A stretch of DNA of 8,546 bases, taken from the NCBI GenBank assembly GCA_900757485.1, contig CAAEOA010000025.1, positions 1-8,546 of the forward strand. Reading direction: 5' to 3'. Each line of letters opens with the position of its first letter. Within the stretch, counting starts at the first letter, position 1. Source of the stretch: Oscillospiraceae bacterium. GTDB lineage: Bacteria > Bacillota > Clostridia > Oscillospirales > Ruminococcaceae. Under the pieces are notes generated by a model that was not told the DNA's origin, searched no databases, and was given only the letters and a program-made list of their open reading frames with translations. Of this stretch, positions 6,721-8,546 are shown one piece after another. The translations under genes and the position numbers were made by a program.

Positions 6721-7575
6721 TTGGAAGAATTTTGGGACATTATCCTTGATACGCTTTTGGACAGCGTAAAAATGTTGCCGTTTTTGTTCGGCGCCTATTT
6801 ATTGATTGAATTTCTGGAGCATAAAGCATCGGATAAGCTGCAAAATGCTTTGTCGAAATCAGGCAATCACGGCATTGTTGTGGGAGCAATATTAGGCACG
6901 GTGCCGCAATGCGGATTTTCGGTAGCTGCCGCTAATTTATATTCCGGTAAAGTAATTACGCTTGGCACATTAATAGCGGTATTTATATCCACTTCTGATG
7001 AGGCGATTCCAGTGTTGTTGTCTTCACCGGGTAATGCCGGAGTGTTACTGAAGCTAATTATCGCCAAAATCGTCATTGCTTTGATAGCCGGATTTTTGGT
7101 AGACTTTGTGTTAAAAGCACGGCATGTTCAGGAAAATGAACCGGAGCTACAGGATCATAATGTTTTGTGTCATCATTGCGGCTGTGAGCATGGAATTATT
7201 AGGTCGGCAATCAAGCATACGGTAAGTATTTTTCTGTTTATTCTGTTGGTTTCTTTTGTTTTGAACGGTTTAATCACATGGATCGGACAAGATACCATCT
7301 CTAAGGTTTTGCTTACCGACAGCGTCTTTCAGCCGTTTATTGCGGCATTGATCGGATTGATTCCCAATTGTGCGGCTTCGGTTATGCTGGTGCAGTTGTT
7401 TTTGGCGGGAAGCCTTAGCTTTGGCTCGGTAGTGGCAGGTCTTTGTACCGGTGCGGGAATAGGGTTGGCGGTATTGTTCCGCGCAAACCGCAATTGGAAA
7501 AAGAATCTGCTTATTTTGCTGCTTTTGTATGGAATCGGAAGCATATCGGGTTTAATGATTCATTTGTTCATATAA
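6721..7575 (+). CDS. ArsP_2-type polytopic membrane protein, putative metal (manganese/heavy-metal) exporter
   Basis: Integral inner-membrane protein, 284 residues, resembling the family called 'putative 10TM heavy-metal exporter' (ArsP_2/DUF2899) and annotated in many Firmicutes as a putative manganese transporter. Hydrophobic segments lie at about 14-30, 51-72, 78-100, 109-131, 166-188, 202-228, 233-254 and 262-283. The two halves share a pattern: GTVPQCGFSVA (59-69) and GLIPNCAASVM (212-222), each followed by about 14 residues and a small-residue-rich helix, which points to an internal duplication. TSDEAIP (91-97) places two acidic residues in or beside the membrane. The central loop carries a dense Cys/His cluster, CHHCGCEH (150-158 region), that could bind metal. 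The TTG start at 6721 has a strong Shine-Dalgarno. It is the last gene before a strong terminator, 46 bases after the PLP enzyme gene. The ion and direction of transport are inferred from family names only. Confidence 0.87.
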   Translation: MEEFWDIILDTLLDSVKMLPFLFGAYLLIEFLEHKASDKLQNALSKSGNHGIVVGAILGTVPQCGFSVAAANLYSGKVITLGTLIAVFISTSDEAIPVLLSSPGNAGVLLKLIIAKIVIALIAGFLVDFVLKARHVQENEPELQDHNVLCHHCGCEHGIIRSAIKHTVSIFLFILLVSFVLNGLITWIGQDTISKVLLTDSVFQPFIAALIGLIPNCAASVMLVQLFLAGSLSFGSVVAGLCTGAGIGLAVLFRANRNWKKNLLILLLLYGIGSISGLMIHLFI

Positions 7576-7610
7576 AAAATATCCACCCACTATGCGGGTG
7601 GATATTTTTT
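7574..7610. terminator. Bidirectional intrinsic terminator between convergent genes
   Basis: A perfect 15-bp inverted repeat: left arm AAAAAATATCCACCC (7574-7588), loop ACTATGC (7589-7595), right arm GGGTGGATATTTTTT (7596-7610). The GC-rich part is CCACCC/GGGTGG and each strand ends in a run of six T, so it can stop transcription in both directions. It overlaps the TAA stops of both flanking genes (7573-7575 plus, 7609-7611 minus). Confidence 0.93.
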
Positions 7611-8304
7611 ACGGTTCTCTAGAAGTCAGAAATGCAATGGCACGTTCAATGGAATCCTTGGAATTTCCCCAATCGGCATTCTCTCCGGAATTGCGATAAT
7701 CGAACATTTTGCAAAATTGAGAAACATCTGCGTTTAAGGTTTCCAGATAGTTTGCGGTCAGCGCAGTGGCTGTCTTGATGAAATCGTTCAAATATTTTTT
7801 GTTCATCCGACCGGCTGCTTGTGTACACAACAGTTCGTAATGCGGGAGACACAGCATTTCCTGTGATGCGAATAAATCCCGAAAGCTTCGTTCGTTTTCA
7901 TATAGCCGGTAAATCGTTCCCAGCATGCGTTCCATCGCCCAATCGATTTTATCGCAAACATAACAGCTGTTGTTTATTTTAGACACCTTTTTTGCTTTTG
8001 CAGATTTATCCAGTAAATTGTTCAAAGATTTAGCGTCCATGATTTTTTCTCTGACCTCGGCAAGATGGGATTCCAGCATCAAAGCTAATGAAAGCCGGTT
8101 TCGAGCTTTGAGCATTTTATCAAAGTGCTCTTTGCAAAAGCCGGTTTTATTGGTTTCGATTCGGACATCCGGCTCCATCATTGCCGCGCCCATAATATAT
8201 TCAATACATCGATTTTCCAGCATGTTGCGCATAGCGCAGATAGGGCATCCGCATTTCGGGTCAAAGACTTCTGATACGGGAATGGTGTAGATACTGTCTT
8301 GCAT
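7609..8304 (-). CDS. DUF6062-like Cys/His-rich protein of unknown function
   Basis: Soluble 231-residue protein resembling the clostridial DUF6062 family (IYTIPVSEVF near the N-terminus, then MMEPDVRIETNKTGFC at 42-57); biochemical role unknown. Two Cys/His modules stand out: Cys20/Cys23 (CPIC) with Cys57/His60 (CKEH), and Cys114/Cys117 (CYVC) with Cys142/His145 (CLPH). Each could make one four-ligand zinc-type site, so the protein may be a duplicated metal-binding helical domain. There is no signal peptide or membrane segment. The frame is open to an ATG at 8382, but 8304 is chosen: AAAGGA sits 7 bases upstream and the family-like sequence begins at MQDSIYTIPV; the 26 extra residues would lie across the divergent promoter region. 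It is convergent with the permease gene and divergent from the glycosylase gene, probably a single-gene unit ending at the shared hairpin. Confidence 0.88.
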   Translation of the reverse strand: MQDSIYTIPVSEVFDPKCGCPICAMRNMLENRCIEYIMGAAMMEPDVRIETNKTGFCKEHFDKMLKARNRLSLALMLESHLAEVREKIMDAKSLNNLLDKSAKAKKVSKINNSCYVCDKIDWAMERMLGTIYRLYENERSFRDLFASQEMLCLPHYELLCTQAAGRMNKKYLNDFIKTATALTANYLETLNADVSQFCKMFDYRNSGENADWGNSKDSIERAIAFLTSREP

Positions 8305-8311
8305 ATTGACA

Positions 8312-8317
8312 TCCTTT
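8312..8317 (-). promoter_or_regulatory. Shine-Dalgarno that sets the DUF6062-like start at 8304
   Basis: On the minus strand AAAGGA lies 7 bases before ATG at 8304, an ideal spacing. The alternative upstream ATG at 8382 has no comparable site, so the shorter 231-residue protein is preferred. Confidence 0.8.
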
Positions 8318-8344
8318 CTGATTCCGGGTGGTAAATAAATACTG

Positions 8345-8373
8345 TTTATCTTTTGAACTGTATATGGTATAAT
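8345..8373 (+). promoter_or_regulatory. Extended -10 promoter of the DNA glycosylase gene
   Basis: TGGTATAAT (8365-8373) is a perfect -10 with the extended TGn element. A weak -35, TTTATC (8345-8350), lies 17 bases upstream of TATAAT; TTGAAC at 8353-8358 is too close to serve. Transcription would begin near 8380, about 30 bases before the ATG at 8411. On the minus strand, ATGACA (8394-8399) and TATTAT (8369-8374) could drive the DUF6062-like gene, but the 19-base spacing is poor. Confidence 0.62.
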
Positions 8374-8382
8374 AAATACCAT
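8364..8382. promoter_or_regulatory. Operator-like inverted repeat over the divergent promoter
   Basis: ATGGTAT (8364-8370), a 5-base AT spacer and ATACCAT (8376-8382) form a perfect 7-bp dyad of 19 bases. It covers the -10 and predicted start point of the glycosylase gene and lies upstream of the DUF6062-like gene. Its position suits a repressor site, but no regulator is visible here. A weak stem in RNA is an alternative. Confidence 0.4.
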
Positions 8383-8410
8383 TGGAAAATAATTGTCATG
8401 GAGACGAAAA

Positions 8411-8546
8411 ATGGATTTTAAATATCAGGCTGATGGCTTCTCTTTAAAAAGCACGTTGGAATGCGGACAATGCTTTCGGTGGAAGAAACTGGCTGACGGC
8501 AGTTTCTTTGGTGTTGTAGGCAATCACTCTTTACGGATAGAGCAAA
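8411..8546 (+). CDS. OGG/AlkA-type DNA glycosylase, partial (N-terminal 45 residues)
   Basis: Start of a base-excision repair enzyme, probably an 8-oxoguanine DNA glycosylase of the OGG1 class, which removes oxidised guanine from DNA. Only 45 residues are present before the right edge. LECGQCFRWKK (16-26) is the hallmark of the OGG N-terminal domain, followed by the expected DGSFFGVVGNHSLRI strand pair (29-43). The helix-hairpin-helix and catalytic Lys/Asp would lie beyond the window, so 8-oxoguanine versus 3-methyladenine specificity cannot be decided here. The start is ATG at 8411 with GGAG (8400-8403) 7 bases upstream and an extended -10 promoter further up. It is divergent from the DUF6062-like gene. 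Confidence 0.87.
   Translation, partial: MDFKYQADGFSLKSTLECGQCFRWKKLADGSFFGVVGNHSLRIEQ

Noticed and set aside
7970..8290. 106-residue plus-strand frame opposite the DUF6062-like gene
   Set aside because: Antisense shadow; the minus-strand frame has family resemblance, paired Cys/His motifs and a strong Shine-Dalgarno.
8305..8382. 26-residue N-terminal extension of the DUF6062-like protein
   Set aside because: No ribosome site before ATG 8382, and the extension would run through the divergent promoter region and dyad.

Overview
The window reads as chromosomal DNA from a low-to-mid GC Gram-positive anaerobe, most likely class Clostridia and perhaps an Oscillospiraceae/Ruminococcaceae-type genome. 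This is inferred from the protein repertoire: a PPi-type phosphofructokinase, a Met_gamma_lyase-family protein, a DUF6062-like protein and an ArsP_2-type permease. A-rich Shine-Dalgarno sites, TTG starts and sigma-A-like promoters fit. Nothing suggests a phage, plasmid, insertion sequence, CRISPR array or RNA gene.

Layout. Positions 1-945, minus strand, hold most of a PPi-type 6-phosphofructokinase that runs off the left edge. Positions 946-1163 are a divergent control region with one good promoter facing each way. From 1164 to 7575 six plus-strand genes follow in a tight row: murD, two tandem M42 metallo-aminopeptidases, a GNAT acetyltransferase, a Met_gamma_lyase-family PLP enzyme and a polytopic putative metal exporter. 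The first three junctions overlap by 4, 1 and 4 bases and the last two gaps are 42 and 46 bases, so this looks like one transcription unit. A perfect 15-bp hairpin at 7574-7610 ends it. The same hairpin serves the convergent DUF6062-like gene (7609-8304, minus strand). Positions 8305-8410 are a second divergent control region, with an extended -10 promoter inside a 19-bp dyad. At the right edge is the start of an OGG/AlkA-type DNA glycosylase.

How the genes may work together. MurD makes the cytoplasmic peptidoglycan precursor UDP-MurNAc-L-Ala-D-Glu. The two M42 peptidases probably trim cytosolic peptides. The PLP enzyme belongs to a family historically linked to sulfur amino acids and 'aluminium resistance', and the permease probably moves a metal ion. 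A loose metal theme (metallopeptidases, metal exporter, Cys/His-rich convergent protein) is inference only. I see no clearly new defence or mobile system. The best leads are the duplicated Cys/His modules in the DUF6062-like protein, the Cys/His loop and internal repeat in the permease, the peptidase pair fused translationally to murD, and the operator-like dyad before the glycosylase.
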